A DNA stretch of 53,238 nt from Phycisphaerales bacterium (GCA_022446965.1 JAKVBV010000015.1:1-53238), one strand, 5' to 3'. Positions 7,517 to 16,894 are shown, numbered from the stretch's first letter. The notes: generated from the sequence alone by a model not told the origin. Numbers and translations: made by a program.

Positions 7517-10192
7517 ATGCACATTCGAATCATGACCGTCATTCTGGTGTTGTCTGCCACGTGTGTTCACGCCGATCCGATCAAGGTGGCCTGCATTGGC
7601 GACAGCATCACGCAGGGCAATGCGAATGCCGACTGGACCCGGAATAGTTGGCCGTTGATCCTCGGCCGCATGCTAGAGACAGCTGCACCTGGCCGGTACG
7701 AAGTGGGCAACTTCGGTCGCAGTGGGGCCACGCTGCTCAGCGACGGCCGCCTGCCATGGTGGGATCAGCCCGAGGCGGATGCGGCGATGGCCTTTGATCC
7801 CAACATCGTGATTCTCAACTTGGGCACCAATGATGCTGCGCCGGGCAACCGTGACCATCTCGATGCATTCAGCGATGAGCTGCAGTCGATGCTCGACCGG
7901 CTGGGCGCGTTGCCATCGCAGCCGGCGATCTGGCTGAGCACGCTGACGCCCATGTTGTCGCCGTACCGGCACATCGACTCCAGTGGAGAACCCCGCGCCG
8001 CGATCGAAGCGATCATTGCCGAGACGGCGGCTGATCGCGGCCTGTCGGTGATCGATCTCACCACGCCATTGGCCGGTCGGACGGATCTCATTCCCGATGG
8101 AATTCACCCCAACACCCGTGGTAACGAGATCATGGCGGCCACGGTGTTCGAGGCCCTGCGTGGCGTGCCCGCACCAGCCGACACCGCGCTCCAGCCATTG
8201 CGAGTGCGCAGTTTGCCCCGGCCCATGGTGGCTGCCGGCAAGGCGCTGCCTGAGGCATGGTCGCAGGAGGGCGACACGATGCGGGGGCACGGTGCTGGAC
8301 ATCGGCTGACCGGTGGCCTTGAGGTGGGCGACGGGGCATTTCACATGGCGGCCCGATTGCGTCTATTGGATCAGGACAATTCCGCTGCGGCCTTTCACTT
8401 GGGGCCGGACGTGTTCGGGTTCGAAGGCGCCAATGGCACACTGTTCCGCAACGGGCCGCACATGGGGGGGCTTCGGCTGCTGCATCCGGCTGAGGTGCTG
8501 TTCCAGCCGGGTTCGTGGATCGACTTCGAGATCATCCGGAACCGCGATCAGGTCTTCTTCATGGTCAATGGCGACGTGATCGAGACGGCCGTGATCGACG
8601 GTCCCATCGAGACGTTGTCATTCGACCCCATGCGGTCGACGATGGAGATCGATCGGTGGACCATCGCCGGCGACGTGCACCCCAAGGTGCCGGCCCATTT
8701 CAAGGGTCGCACCGTGAACACGCCGTGGGTGGACTTCAGCGCCGTGCGCACATCGGTGTCCGCGCCAGGGCAGTTGGCCCAGGCGACAAGCACCTTTGAT
8801 CTGAACAACCTCCCCACGGTGCTGCAGGGACGTGGGCATACAACCCACATGCTTGGTGACGGTCGAGTGCTGATCGCCTTTCAGGACACGAACGAGTCCA
8901 GTCCGACGTTCGAAGACGGCGTGCTGTGGTGCGGCACACTCGACGACATGTTGTCCCGCAGTGAAGGCACATGGACGGCCAAGTTGGTGGATGGCGCGGA
9001 TCTCGACGAGGTGTCGGCGACACACATCGAGCCAGCTGGCGATGCAATGCGCGTGACATTCGCCCATGGCGGCGTGATCACCGCTTCAACATTCACAATG
9101 CGTGAACTCGAGGCACTGGTGCCCACCCGTGACTACAGCATCCCCCTGGTGGATCTCGATCAGTTGGACGACGTGCACGTGGTCGTCGATCGCGAAGCAG
9201 GCCAATATCTTGGTCATCCCACCACGGTGTTGCTGGAAGACGGCAGCACGATCGTGTGCGTGTACCCCAAGGGACATGGTCGTGGTGGTGTGTGCTTGAA
9301 GCGTTCTGATGACGGTGGCGTCACCTGGTCGGAGCGGCTTCCCGTGCCGGAGAATTGGTCCACCAGTCGAGAAGTGCCCACCATTCATCGTGTGATCGAC
9401 CCAAGGGACGGCACCAAGCGGCTCATCATGTGGTCGGGGTTGTATCCGGCTCGCCTGGCTGTGAGTGAAGATGATGGCGTGTCGTGGTCGCCACTGGAAC
9501 AGGTGGGTGACTGGGGCGGCATCGTGGTAATGGGCTTCGTCGAACGGCTGGCGGACGGTCGCTATCTGGCCATGTTCCACGACGACGGACGGTTCTTCGG
9601 GCCCAAGAGCACCGCAACTTCGCCGGTGACGTTCACGCTGTACTCCACCGTGTCCGATGATGGCGGTCTGACGTGGTCGTCCCCCGACATCGTGTGGGCC
9701 GGGCAGGATCTGCATCTGTGCGAACCAGGCTGCATTCGTTCGCCCAATGGCACACGGCTTGCCGTGTTGCTGCGGGAGAACAGCCGCCGACGCAACAGCT
9801 ACGTGATCTTCAGTGATGACGAAGGCGCATCATGGTCTCCGCCTCGTGAGCTGCCCGCATCCCTCACCGGCGACAGGCACACGGGTGTGTATCTGCCCGA
9901 CGGGCGGCTGTTCATCTCGTTTCGTGATACCACCCACGTGAGCGAGACCAAGGGCGACTGGGTGGGGTGGGTCGGCACCTGGGACGACATTGAACAGGGC
10001 CTGCCCGGTGAATACCGCGTGCGGCTGAAGGACAATCACCATCGTGGCGATTGTGCGTATCCCGGTGTACTCCTGTTGTCAGACGGCACGATCGTCACGA
10101 CGACGTACGGCCACTGGGACAAGGGTGAGTCACCCTACATCCGCACGGTTCGTGTGCACCCGGATCAGATGGACGCGATCGCCGGTCAATGA
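7517..10192 (+). CDS. SGNH-hydrolase / sialidase-like fusion, secreted
   Basis: This 891-residue exported enzyme has a signal peptide (MHIRIMTVILVLSATCVHA) followed by an SGNH/GDSL esterase domain, with the block I serine in CIGDSITQG (about residue 34) and the catalytic Asp/His block DGIHPN (about 195). A middle region (about residues 240-400) resembles a concanavalin-like sugar-binding fold. The C-terminal half is a six-bladed sialidase/BNR propeller with several Asp boxes, such as SDDGGVTWS, SEDDGVSWS, SDDGGLTWS and SDDEGASWS. An esterase joined to a sialidase-like domain suggests removal of acyl groups and then a terminal sugar from the same glycan. True sialidase activity is not proven: the arginine triad was not assigned. 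The 3' end overlaps the convergent NHL gene by 7 nt. Confidence 0.87.
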   Translation: MHIRIMTVILVLSATCVHADPIKVACIGDSITQGNANADWTRNSWPLILGRMLETAAPGRYEVGNFGRSGATLLSDGRLPWWDQPEADAAMAFDPNIVILNLGTNDAAPGNRDHLDAFSDELQSMLDRLGALPSQPAIWLSTLTPMLSPYRHIDSSGEPRAAIEAIIAETAADRGLSVIDLTTPLAGRTDLIPDGIHPNTRGNEIMAATVFEALRGVPAPADTALQPLRVRSLPRPMVAAGKALPEAWSQEGDTMRGHGAGHRLTGGLEVGDGAFHMAARLRLLDQDNSAAAFHLGPDVFGFEGANGTLFRNGPHMGGLRLLHPAEVLFQPGSWIDFEIIRNRDQVFFMVNGDVIETAVIDGPIETLSFDPMRSTMEIDRWTIAGDVHPKVPAHFKGRTVNTPWVDFSAVRTSVSAPGQLAQATSTFDLNNLPTVLQGRGHTTHMLGDGRVLIAFQDTNESSPTFEDGVLWCGTLDDMLSRSEGTWTAKLVDGADLDEVSATHIEPAGDAMRVTFAHGGVITASTFTMRELEALVPTRDYSIPLVDLDQLDDVHVVVDREAGQYLGHPTTVLLEDGSTIVCVYPKGHGRGGVCLKRSDDGGVTWSERLPVPENWSTSREVPTIHRVIDPRDGTKRLIMWSGLYPARLAVSEDDGVSWSPLEQVGDWGGIVVMGFVERLADGRYLAMFHDDGRFFGPKSTATSPVTFTLYSTVSDDGGLTWSSPDIVWAGQDLHLCEPGCIRSPNGTRLAVLLRENSRRRNSYVIFSDDEGASWSPPRELPASLTGDRHTGVYLPDGRLFISFRDTTHVSETKGDWVGWVGTWDDIEQGLPGEYRVRLKDNHHRGDCAYPGVLLLSDGTIVTTTYGHWDKGESPYIRTVRVHPDQMDAIAGQ

Positions 10193-11124
10193 CCGTGTTC
10201 GGCGAGTGCCCAGCGGGTGATGCGCCCGTGGGCGTTCCAGTCTTGCACGTAGAGATTGCCTTTGGCATCCCAGGCGATGCCGTGCGGTGCGGTGTGCACG
10301 CCCGGCTGCCAAGCATCAACGGCGACGCCGTAATTGGCATGTTGTCCCTGTTCGGGATTGTGGCCGAGGTGTGCCTGCACTGACCCGTCGGGATTGAGCA
10401 ACGTGACGCGGCCGTTGAGTTCTGCCACGGCCAGCGTGCCGTCTGTCTTGGAGATGTCCGCGGCGCACGGGCGGTGCAACCCCGTGGCGTGCACTTCGAT
10501 GAACTCGCCATCGAGAGAGAATCGCTGGAGGCGGCCGTTCTCACGATCACACACCAGCAGCGTGTGCGGTGTTGCGCGGGTGTCGAGCAGGATGCCGTGA
10601 CACGTGCGGAACTGCCCGTCGCCGGTGCCATGGCCTCCGAAGCTGGACTGGTATCGCAGGTCCGGGCCGAAGATGTGCACCCATTGCTGACCATAGCCGT
10701 CAGCCACATAGATGCGGCCATCTGAACCCACTGTGATCGCGGTGGGGTTGTAGTGCCCAGGTGCGGCGTACTTGCCTGATTCCATCGGCACGCCGATGGC
10801 CCAGACGAGCGATCCATCGGGACGAAGTTTGAGCGCCTGCTTGCCTCGAGTATGGGCGGCGTAGATGCGGTCGCCTTCGGGCTCGGCCCGCACGGTCATG
10901 CCGTGAATGCCTGGGTATCGCACTGCGATGTTGCCAGTGGGTTGGCCGTCAGGTGCGAAGACCAAGGTGCCCTTGTCGGTGTCGGTGTTTACCAGCACAC
11001 GGCCGTCGGTCAGCACGGCCACGCCGCCGTGGGTGGCGCCGATGGGGTCGTGTCCCCAGGTGCCATCGTGCTCGAGCACAGGATCATGAATGAGTGTCAA
11101 GGCCAGCAGCAGTGTTGTGATCAT
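10186..11124 (-). CDS. NHL-repeat beta-propeller protein
   Basis: This 312-residue probable exported protein has a short hydrophobic N-terminus (MITTLLLALTLIHDP). It contains repeated blades with the style DGRIYVADGYGQQWVHIFGP and DAKGNLYVQDWNAHGRI, typical of NHL/6-bladed propellers such as peptidyl-alpha-hydroxyglycine lyase-like and SMP-30-like proteins. No catalytic residues could be assigned, so binding or lyase roles are both open. The ATG at 11124 is preceded at exactly 6 nt by TAGGCT (11136-11131 on this strand), which supports a leaderless message. The gene converges on the SGNH/sialidase-like gene. Confidence 0.8.
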   Translation of the reverse strand: MITTLLLALTLIHDPVLEHDGTWGHDPIGATHGGVAVLTDGRVLVNTDTDKGTLVFAPDGQPTGNIAVRYPGIHGMTVRAEPEGDRIYAAHTRGKQALKLRPDGSLVWAIGVPMESGKYAAPGHYNPTAITVGSDGRIYVADGYGQQWVHIFGPDLRYQSSFGGHGTGDGQFRTCHGILLDTRATPHTLLVCDRENGRLQRFSLDGEFIEVHATGLHRPCAADISKTDGTLAVAELNGRVTLLNPDGSVQAHLGHNPEQGQHANYGVAVDAWQPGVHTAPHGIAWDAKGNLYVQDWNAHGRITRWALAEHGH

Positions 11125-11130
11125 CGCCGC

Positions 11131-11136
11131 AGCCTA
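11131..11136 (-). promoter_or_regulatory. -10-like TAGGCT for the NHL gene
   Basis: Read on the minus strand, TAGGCT-GCGGCG-ATG places the hexamer exactly 6 nt before the start at 11124. Confidence 0.5.
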
Positions 11137-11142
11137 CCCAAC

Positions 11143-11178
11143 GCAGCAGACCCTCGGCGTGTGCCGAGGGCCTGCTGC
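11143..11178 (-). terminator. GC-rich hairpin after the dockerin protein gene
   Basis: A long inverted repeat pairs GCAGCAG + CCCTCGGC with GCCGAGGG + CTGCTGC around a GTGT loop and one internal mismatch. It starts 20 nt past the stop of the minus-strand gene at 11199. No U-tract follows on either strand, so a terminator or mRNA 3'-end stabiliser role is an inference. Confidence 0.55.
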
Positions 11179-11198
11179 ATCAGGAGAGGAGTATGAGA

Positions 11199-12116
11199 TC
11201 AAGGGGATGGCAGCGGCGCGATGCCTGCCGGGTCCGGATGCGGCGTGGGGCCCGCAGCGATACCACGAAGCGTGGCCAGCAGGTCACGGACATCTACGGA
11301 TCCACTGGCGTCGAGATCAGCATCGCTGTCATCGGTGCCATACTTGGCCAGCACCGCCATGAGGTCATGCACATCGGCCTTGCCGTCGCGATTCACATCG
11401 CCGCCGTCGCGTGGGTTCCAATTCGGGTTGTGCGGGCCAAGGCCGCGCTTCCACCGCAGGCAATCCATCCAGTGCTCCTGGCCGCCCACGGCGAGCTTCT
11501 GCACGGCACCATCGAGCAGGATGCACCCGCAGTCATTGCCGTAGCCGCCCCAGAGCACATGAATCAGCACGCCGCCGACCATCATGCCGTCGAGGTCGCG
11601 ATAGTCGTTCACGTTGCGAAAGTCGCCGTTGATTTCGATGTTGACGTTGCCGCCGTACTCGCCAAACATCCAGTACACGTCGTGGACGACGCGATGGCGA
11701 AATCGAATCTGGACGTTGGCGTTGTTGGTGAACAGATCTTGTCCGGTGCCGCAGGCGCGGTTGGCGTTGTCGGCATACACCTTGCCGCCGTTGTACCAGG
11801 TGCCCGAGCTCCATTGGAAAGGCGCAACGGTGAAGTGCACGCCATGGGAGATAAAGCTGTCGCCTGCGTAGTACGGGGAGTGCACGGCCATGTCTTCGAA
11901 GAAGGGGAAGCGGGGGCACTCATCGGCCGGATCGACGTCATCTCCAGGATCGTCATCTGGAATGTCCGGGGTGTCCGGAATGTCCGGAATGTCGCCTGGG
12001 ATAAGGTCAGTGAACGGGCCATCCCACGGGATCGTGGTCATTTCCCAGTTCTGAGCGACGGCAGGCGTGGCGATTGCAGTTGAGGCGAAGAGCAGTGAGA
12101 GCAGCGTGGTACGCAT
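11199..12116 (-). CDS. Secreted dockerin-containing protein of unknown function
   Basis: The 305-residue product begins MRTTLLSLLFASTAIATPAVAQ, a clear signal peptide. A longer frame would start at 12203, but the ATG at 12116 has a good ribosome binding site (CTGGAG 6 nt upstream), so this start was chosen. After a Pro/Asp-rich linker with repeated PDIPD, a beta-rich domain (about residues 60-230) contains Trp and Asn-rich strands and scattered Cys, with no recognised catalytic motif. The C-terminus has two dockerin-like calcium loops, NRDGKADVHDLMAVLAKYG and DLDASGSVDVRDLLATL, and a short Pro tail. It is probably cell-surface or extracellular, with docking as in other Phycisphaerales exported proteins. 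The function is unknown. Confidence 0.8.
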   Translation of the reverse strand: MRTTLLSLLFASTAIATPAVAQNWEMTTIPWDGPFTDLIPGDIPDIPDTPDIPDDDPGDDVDPADECPRFPFFEDMAVHSPYYAGDSFISHGVHFTVAPFQWSSGTWYNGGKVYADNANRACGTGQDLFTNNANVQIRFRHRVVHDVYWMFGEYGGNVNIEINGDFRNVNDYRDLDGMMVGGVLIHVLWGGYGNDCGCILLDGAVQKLAVGGQEHWMDCLRWKRGLGPHNPNWNPRDGGDVNRDGKADVHDLMAVLAKYGTDDSDADLDASGSVDVRDLLATLRGIAAGPTPHPDPAGIAPLPSP

Positions 12117-12232
12117 GGAAAACTCCAGAGAGGGGTGAGCAAAGGAAGGGTGTTCACTCCCATCTATGGGTGTGCCCACCGCGATGTGTGCCGCCCCCTC
12201 CAAAAATGCAGCTGGCGTATCATTCTTGGCCC

Positions 12233-14215
12233 ATGACCACCCCAGATCCCGAGTTCATTCTGTCCGAGCGCGTTCGCACAAGCCGTGCCATGGGCGCCGA
12301 TTCCTCCTTTGTCCTGCACGGTGGTGGCAATACCTCGGCCAAGGGCACGGTCACCGACATCCACGGCAATGGGCTCGATGTGCTCTTCGTCAAAGGATCA
12401 GGGTGGGATCTGGCGACCATCGAGGCGCCGGGCTTTCCGGCCTGTGATCTGAATGCCCTGCGGGCGCTGCGGCCCGTTGAGGCCATGGACGACGAGACGA
12501 TGGTGCGCGAGATTCGCCGCACCATGCTCGACCCCACTGGCCCCACGCCGAGCGTGGAAACACTGTTGCACGCCTTCTTGCCGCATCGCTTTGTGGATCA
12601 CAGCCACGCCGATGCCATCATCGCGCTGTCCAATCGGCCCGACGGGGAGGCCATTTGCACGGAGGTCTTTGGTGATCGCGTGATCCAGTTGCCGTGGATC
12701 TTCCCCGGCTTCCCGCTGGCCAAGGCCGTGGCCGACGCGCTCGATGCCAACCCTCAGGCCCAAGGCGTGCTGCTGCACCGCCATGGCCTCTTCACCTTCG
12801 GTGAGACTGCGGATGAAGCACTGCAGTCCCATCAAGAACTCGTGGCCTTGGCTGCAGCCCGATACGAGGCTGATCGCACGGCCGTGCTCGAGGCCGCCGC
12901 TGAGCCGTCGGTGTGTTGGCGTGAAGTGCTGCCGGCACTTCGCGGGGCCGTCTGCCGCGACACGTCCTTCGTGTTCGAGGTTCGCGATGCACCCTGGATC
13001 ATCGCTGCGCTCGAGCGACCCGATGCCCGCGGTGTGTTGGTGTCGCCCCCATTGACGCCTGACCACACATTGCGCTGCAAGTGCCTGCCATGCTGGATCG
13101 ACCCGGAATCGGACGACCCTCGTGCCGTGGTCGACGCCTACGCCGAGGCGTATCGCGCCTACGTGCAGCGAGGGATTGCACACTTTGGTCCGCGGACCGA
13201 ACTTGATGCCATGCCTCGTGTACTGCTCGTGCCTGGCGTAGGCATCATCGGCGTGGGCACCACAGCCAAGGCGGCTGCGGCTGCGGCGGACATCACCGAA
13301 CACACGGTGCTTACCAAACTCGCTGGATTGGGGATGGGGGCGTACACCGGATTGTCGGAATTGGAATTGTTCGAGATGGAGTACTGGTCCCTTGAACAGG
13401 CCAAGCTTGCGGGCAAGACACCCAAGCAGATGGAAGGCAAGGTGGCGGTGATCACCGGTGGGGCCGGTGCCATCGGTGAGGGCATCGCCCATGAACTGCG
13501 GGCCGCGGGCTGTGAGATCACGCTGCTCGATCTGGATCTCGATGCAGCTCAAGCTGCGGCGGATCGTGTCGGGGGCGCACTCGCAGTGCAGTGTGATGTC
13601 ACCTGTGAGGCGTCAACCGCTGCAGCCATGGATGCCGTGTGCCGTCGGTTCGGCGGCTTTGATGTACTCGTGCCCAATGCGGGCATCGCCCACAGTGCGT
13701 CGATCGCCACTCATGATGTTGCTGCATTCCGCAAGGTGGTGGAGGTCAATGAAACCGGTGCCTTCATCACATTGCAGGCGGGCATTCGCGTGTTGCAGAC
13801 CCAGGGCACCGGTGGGTCGATCGTGCTGGTGTCGAGCAAGAACGTGTACGGGCCGGGCGCCGAGTTCTCCGCCTATAGCGCATCGAAGGCAGGTATGCAT
13901 CAGCTCGGTCGCGTCGCCGCCATCGAAGTGGCCGGGGATGACATCGCGGTGAACATGGTGTTGCCTGATGCCGTGTTCGGGTGTGGCGACAACTCCAGCG
14001 GCCTGTGGGATGAGATCGGCCCTGATCGAGCCTCGGCCAAGGGCATCGATACCCTGGCGCTGCAGGCGCACTATCGCGAGCGCAATCTCCTCAAGTCTGT
14101 CGTGACCGCTCGAGATGTGGGTCGGGCTGTGCTGCACTTCGCGTCGCGCTGCACACCATGCACGGGCAGTGTGCTCATGGTGGACGGTGGAGTCGCGGCG
14201 GCGTTCCCCCGGTGA
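12233..14215 (+). CDS. Bifunctional class II aldolase / short-chain dehydrogenase
   Basis: This 660-residue cytoplasmic fusion resembles rhamnulose-1-phosphate aldolase/alcohol dehydrogenase (RhaD/RhaE-type) proteins. The N-terminal class II aldolase/adducin domain has metal-ligand histidines in VDHSHADAIIAL and LLHRHGLFTFG (about residues 120-185). The C-terminal SDR domain (from about residue 395) has the nucleotide motif VAVITGGAGAIGEGIA and the catalytic pair YSASK. It likely cleaves a sugar 1-phosphate to DHAP and a hydroxyaldehyde that the SDR then oxidises or reduces. The frame is open upstream to 12074, but ATG 12233 aligns with the family start and has TATCAT 9 nt before it. It is the first gene of a four-gene operon whose next start overlaps its stop (GTGA). 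No rhamnose isomerase or kinase is nearby, so the substrate is uncertain. Confidence 0.9.
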   Translation: MTTPDPEFILSERVRTSRAMGADSSFVLHGGGNTSAKGTVTDIHGNGLDVLFVKGSGWDLATIEAPGFPACDLNALRALRPVEAMDDETMVREIRRTMLDPTGPTPSVETLLHAFLPHRFVDHSHADAIIALSNRPDGEAICTEVFGDRVIQLPWIFPGFPLAKAVADALDANPQAQGVLLHRHGLFTFGETADEALQSHQELVALAAARYEADRTAVLEAAAEPSVCWREVLPALRGAVCRDTSFVFEVRDAPWIIAALERPDARGVLVSPPLTPDHTLRCKCLPCWIDPESDDPRAVVDAYAEAYRAYVQRGIAHFGPRTELDAMPRVLLVPGVGIIGVGTTAKAAAAAADITEHTVLTKLAGLGMGAYTGLSELELFEMEYWSLEQAKLAGKTPKQMEGKVAVITGGAGAIGEGIAHELRAAGCEITLLDLDLDAAQAAADRVGGALAVQCDVTCEASTAAAMDAVCRRFGGFDVLVPNAGIAHSASIATHDVAAFRKVVEVNETGAFITLQAGIRVLQTQGTGGSIVLVSSKNVYGPGAEFSAYSASKAGMHQLGRVAAIEVAGDDIAVNMVLPDAVFGCGDNSSGLWDEIGPDRASAKGIDTLALQAHYRERNLLKSVVTARDVGRAVLHFASRCTPCTGSVLMVDGGVAAAFPR

Positions 14216-14790
14216 GCAGCCATTTCAACTTTGGCCACGGTGACCGGCCCAAGGTGCGTCCGCCAAAGCGCACAGGCGATCTCGTGCTGAATGTGCTCGC
14301 AATCGTCTCGGTGCTTGCTGGAGTAGTGGTGGTCGCATGGGCATGGCCCGGCCTGCCCGACACGATTCCGATTCACTTCAATGCTGCCGGCGAGGCCGAT
14401 GGCTGGGGGGGCAAGGCCACGCTGTGGTTGCTGCCGGCGATCAGTGGTGTGATGGTGCCCGCCATGCTCGCATTGCAACGTGTGCCATGGATTGCCAACA
14501 CGCCCATCGCGATCGACGAGACCAACGCGATGGTGCAGTACGCACTTATCGTCCGCCTGCTGGCTGTGCTCGCGTGCATCGTGGGGGTGGTGTTTCTGTT
14601 GATCGTTATCGAGACGGTGGTCACCGCCCATGGTGGTCGAGGGCCGCTGGGCGCCTGGATGTTGCCGGCCCTGATCGCCCCGATGCTCATCACGCTTGTC
14701 TGGTACATCGCCGCGGCGGTCAAGGCCGTGCCTGCGCCGGGCTCCGGGGGCGACGAGGATCAATCTGACCAACTATCCTCGGGCGCATGA
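14212..14790 (+). CDS. DUF1648-domain membrane protein
   Basis: The 192-residue product starts at a GTG that overlaps the previous stop (GTGA); a start at 14158 would overlap the aldolase gene by far more. After a short basic N-terminus there are about four hydrophobic segments (about residues 24-45, 68-88, 110-138 and 150-170). The DUF1648 signature is LPDTIPIHFNAAGEADGWGG between the first two. DUF1648 proteins (SdpI-like) are small bacterial membrane proteins of mostly unknown role. Its place between two catabolic enzymes is unexpected; it might sense or move a pathway compound. Its stop overlaps the next start (ATGA). Confidence 0.85.
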   Translation: MSSHFNFGHGDRPKVRPPKRTGDLVLNVLAIVSVLAGVVVVAWAWPGLPDTIPIHFNAAGEADGWGGKATLWLLPAISGVMVPAMLALQRVPWIANTPIAIDETNAMVQYALIVRLLAVLACIVGVVFLLIVIETVVTAHGGRGPLGAWMLPALIAPMLITLVWYIAAAVKAVPAPGSGGDEDQSDQLSSGA

Positions 14791-15650
14791 TTGTTCCTCG
14801 AACCGACCGTGACACGATCCTCGGCAACCTCCGCACGAAGATCGACAACCGCCAACCCATCATGATCGCCAGCGCCGGCAGCGGGCTTGTCGCCCAGCTG
14901 CTGGAAGAAGCTGGTGTGGATTGCATCAACACATTCAGCGGTGCACGTCTTCGTGCCAACGGCATGGGCACCATGTCGATGATGTGGCCGATCCTCGATT
15001 CCAACGAGCAGACACTACGGTACACCCGTGAAGACATCATGCCCGCGATCAAGGGCACGTCGTTCATCTGTGCCTGTCTGAATGCCAATGACCCGCTCAA
15101 GGACATGCGCATGGTGCTGCAACAGTGTCGTGACATGGGTGTGGAGAGCGTCAGCAACATCGGCCCGAGCCTGTCGTATGTGGACAAGGGGTCCACCATC
15201 CGTGCCGTCATGGAGAAGAGCGGCATCACCATGCAGAACGAGATCGACCTGCTCAAGCTCGCCAAGGAGGAGTTTGGCATGGTCACCGTGGGGTTGGCCT
15301 TCGATGAGGAAGATTCGTACGACATGATTCGACAGGCCGAGCCGGACATCTTCTGCTTCCATGCCGGCACCACCAAGGGTGGTCGCACGGGCTACGACAG
15401 TGGCGAGACGATTGAAGTGACCGCCGAGCGCACCGAGGTTGTCTATCAGGAAGCACGCACCATTTACGGCGACATCATCCTGGTGGCGCACGGTGCGGCG
15501 ATGGAGAATCCGCCCGATGCGCAGTACATGCTCGACAACACGTCGGGCCATGGCTTCTGGACCGGATCCTCCACAGAACGACTGCCCATTGAACGCGCCG
15601 TCAGTGAAGCCGCCGCCGGGTTTACATCGCTCACGTTCAACGACGCATGA
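14787..15650 (+). CDS. Phosphoenolpyruvate hydrolase-like TIM-barrel protein (PF09370 type)
   Basis: The 287-residue protein matches the PEP_hydrolase/TIM-barrel family that is usually paired with, or fused to, Tm-1-like proteins. Visible conserved stretches are PIMIASAGSGLVAQLLEEAG near the N-terminus, FCFHAGTTKGGRTGY in the middle and DIILVAHGAAMENPPDAQYM near the C-terminus. The family name suggests lysis of a C-C or phosphoenol bond, but the physiological reaction is not established. It overlaps the gene before it (ATGA) and the gene after it (ATGA). A TATCCT 7 nt upstream of its start could be an internal promoter. Confidence 0.88.
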   Translation: MIVPRTDRDTILGNLRTKIDNRQPIMIASAGSGLVAQLLEEAGVDCINTFSGARLRANGMGTMSMMWPILDSNEQTLRYTREDIMPAIKGTSFICACLNANDPLKDMRMVLQQCRDMGVESVSNIGPSLSYVDKGSTIRAVMEKSGITMQNEIDLLKLAKEEFGMVTVGLAFDEEDSYDMIRQAEPDIFCFHAGTTKGGRTGYDSGETIEVTAERTEVVYQEARTIYGDIILVAHGAAMENPPDAQYMLDNTSGHGFWTGSSTERLPIERAVSEAAAGFTSLTFNDA

Positions 15651-16873
15651 GCGACGCTCCACGTATCGCGGTGATCGCTACGCTCGACACCAAGGCGCAG
15701 GAAGCGTCGTACCTGGCCGAGCGAATTCGTCACGCCGGTGGCGAGCCTGTGCTGGTGGACATTGGTGTCGTGGGTGAGGCAGGCTGTGAAGCCGAGTTTG
15801 ATCGAGCAACAGTGGCGGCCGCCGGCGGCTGTTCGCTGGCCGAACTGCTCGACAATCCCACACGGCAAGAAGCGTCGCCCGTAATGATCGCCGGCGCCAC
15901 GGCGGTGTTGGCCACGATGCTCGCTGAGGGTCGACTGCAGGGGGCGGTCGGCATGGGCGGCACGCAAGGCACGCCCAACTGCTGCGCCATCATGCGCAGT
16001 CTGCCCTATGGCATGTCAAAGATCATGGTGTCCACCATCGCAAGCGGTGACGTGGGTGCCTTCGTCGACATCAAGGACATCACCATGATGTTCTCGGTGG
16101 GCGACATTCTCGGATTGAACCCGCTGCTGCGATCGATGTTGAGTAATGCCGCCTCGGCGGCCGTGGGAATGGCTACCCACGCCGTAGCGGTGACGCAGTC
16201 CGAAGGCGACAAGCCACTGATCGGCATCACCAATCTCGGTGTGCTCACGGAAGGCACGATGCGTGCTGTGGAGCGCTTCAGTGCACGCGGCTACGAGACC
16301 ATCGTTTTTCATGCGGTGGGCAGTGGCGGCCGCGCCATGGAACAACTCATGCGGGAGGGTGTGATCGGGGCCGTGTTCGATTACGCCCTGGGCGAAATCA
16401 GTGATGAACTCTTTGACGGCCTTCGTGCCGCGGATCCAACGCGACTGACCACGGCCGGGCAACTTGGCCTTCCGCAGGTTCTCGTGCCTGGTGGCAGTGA
16501 GCACATCGGTCTGCTGGTGGACCCCGACACCGTGCCCGACGCGTGGACTGGGCACAAACACGTCTTTCACAATCCGGTGATCTTTGCGCCGCGTCTGTCC
16601 ACCGAGCAGTTGAGGCAGGTTGCCGCATCCATCGGTGAGCGGCTGGCGCACACGCGCGACAAGTCCGTGATGATGCTGCCCATGGCTGGTGTGAGTCGGT
16701 ACTGCATCGAAGGTGGTCCACTGCATGATCCCGAGTCGGAGCTGTCGTATCTCGAGGCGATCGAAGCGGCACTGCCCGACACGGTGCACTGCCATCGACA
16801 TGACGCCGCCGCCGAGGACGACGTTTTCGTCGATGCATGCGTGGACACGCTCATCGGCCTCATCGAGGGTTGA
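15647..16873 (+). CDS. Tm-1-like ATP-binding domain protein (UPF0261)
   Basis: The 408-residue protein belongs to the UPF0261/Tm-1-like family, related to the ATP-binding domain of the tomato Tm-1 virus-resistance protein. It starts PRIAVIATLDTKAQEASYLA and contains the glycine-rich GAVGMGGTQGTPNCCAIM, GSGGRAMEQLMREGVIGAVF and LVPGGSEHIG, all family hallmarks. The bacterial role is unknown. Tight pairing with the PEP-hydrolase-like gene (ATGA overlap) implies they act together. The operon ends here, 21 nt from the convergent glutamine amidotransferase gene. Confidence 0.9.
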   Translation: MSDAPRIAVIATLDTKAQEASYLAERIRHAGGEPVLVDIGVVGEAGCEAEFDRATVAAAGGCSLAELLDNPTRQEASPVMIAGATAVLATMLAEGRLQGAVGMGGTQGTPNCCAIMRSLPYGMSKIMVSTIASGDVGAFVDIKDITMMFSVGDILGLNPLLRSMLSNAASAAVGMATHAVAVTQSEGDKPLIGITNLGVLTEGTMRAVERFSARGYETIVFHAVGSGGRAMEQLMREGVIGAVFDYALGEISDELFDGLRAADPTRLTTAGQLGLPQVLVPGGSEHIGLLVDPDTVPDAWTGHKHVFHNPVIFAPRLSTEQLRQVAASIGERLAHTRDKSVMMLPMAGVSRYCIEGGPLHDPESELSYLEAIEAALPDTVHCHRHDAAAEDDVFVDACVDTLIGLIEG

Positions 16874-16894
16874 GGCGGCGTCGACGAGTCGACA

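Noticed and set aside
12074-12232. N-terminal extension of the aldolase-dehydrogenase frame
   Set aside because: It overlaps the divergent dockerin gene and reads as low-complexity Arg/Trp/Pro sequence; the family start is at 12233.
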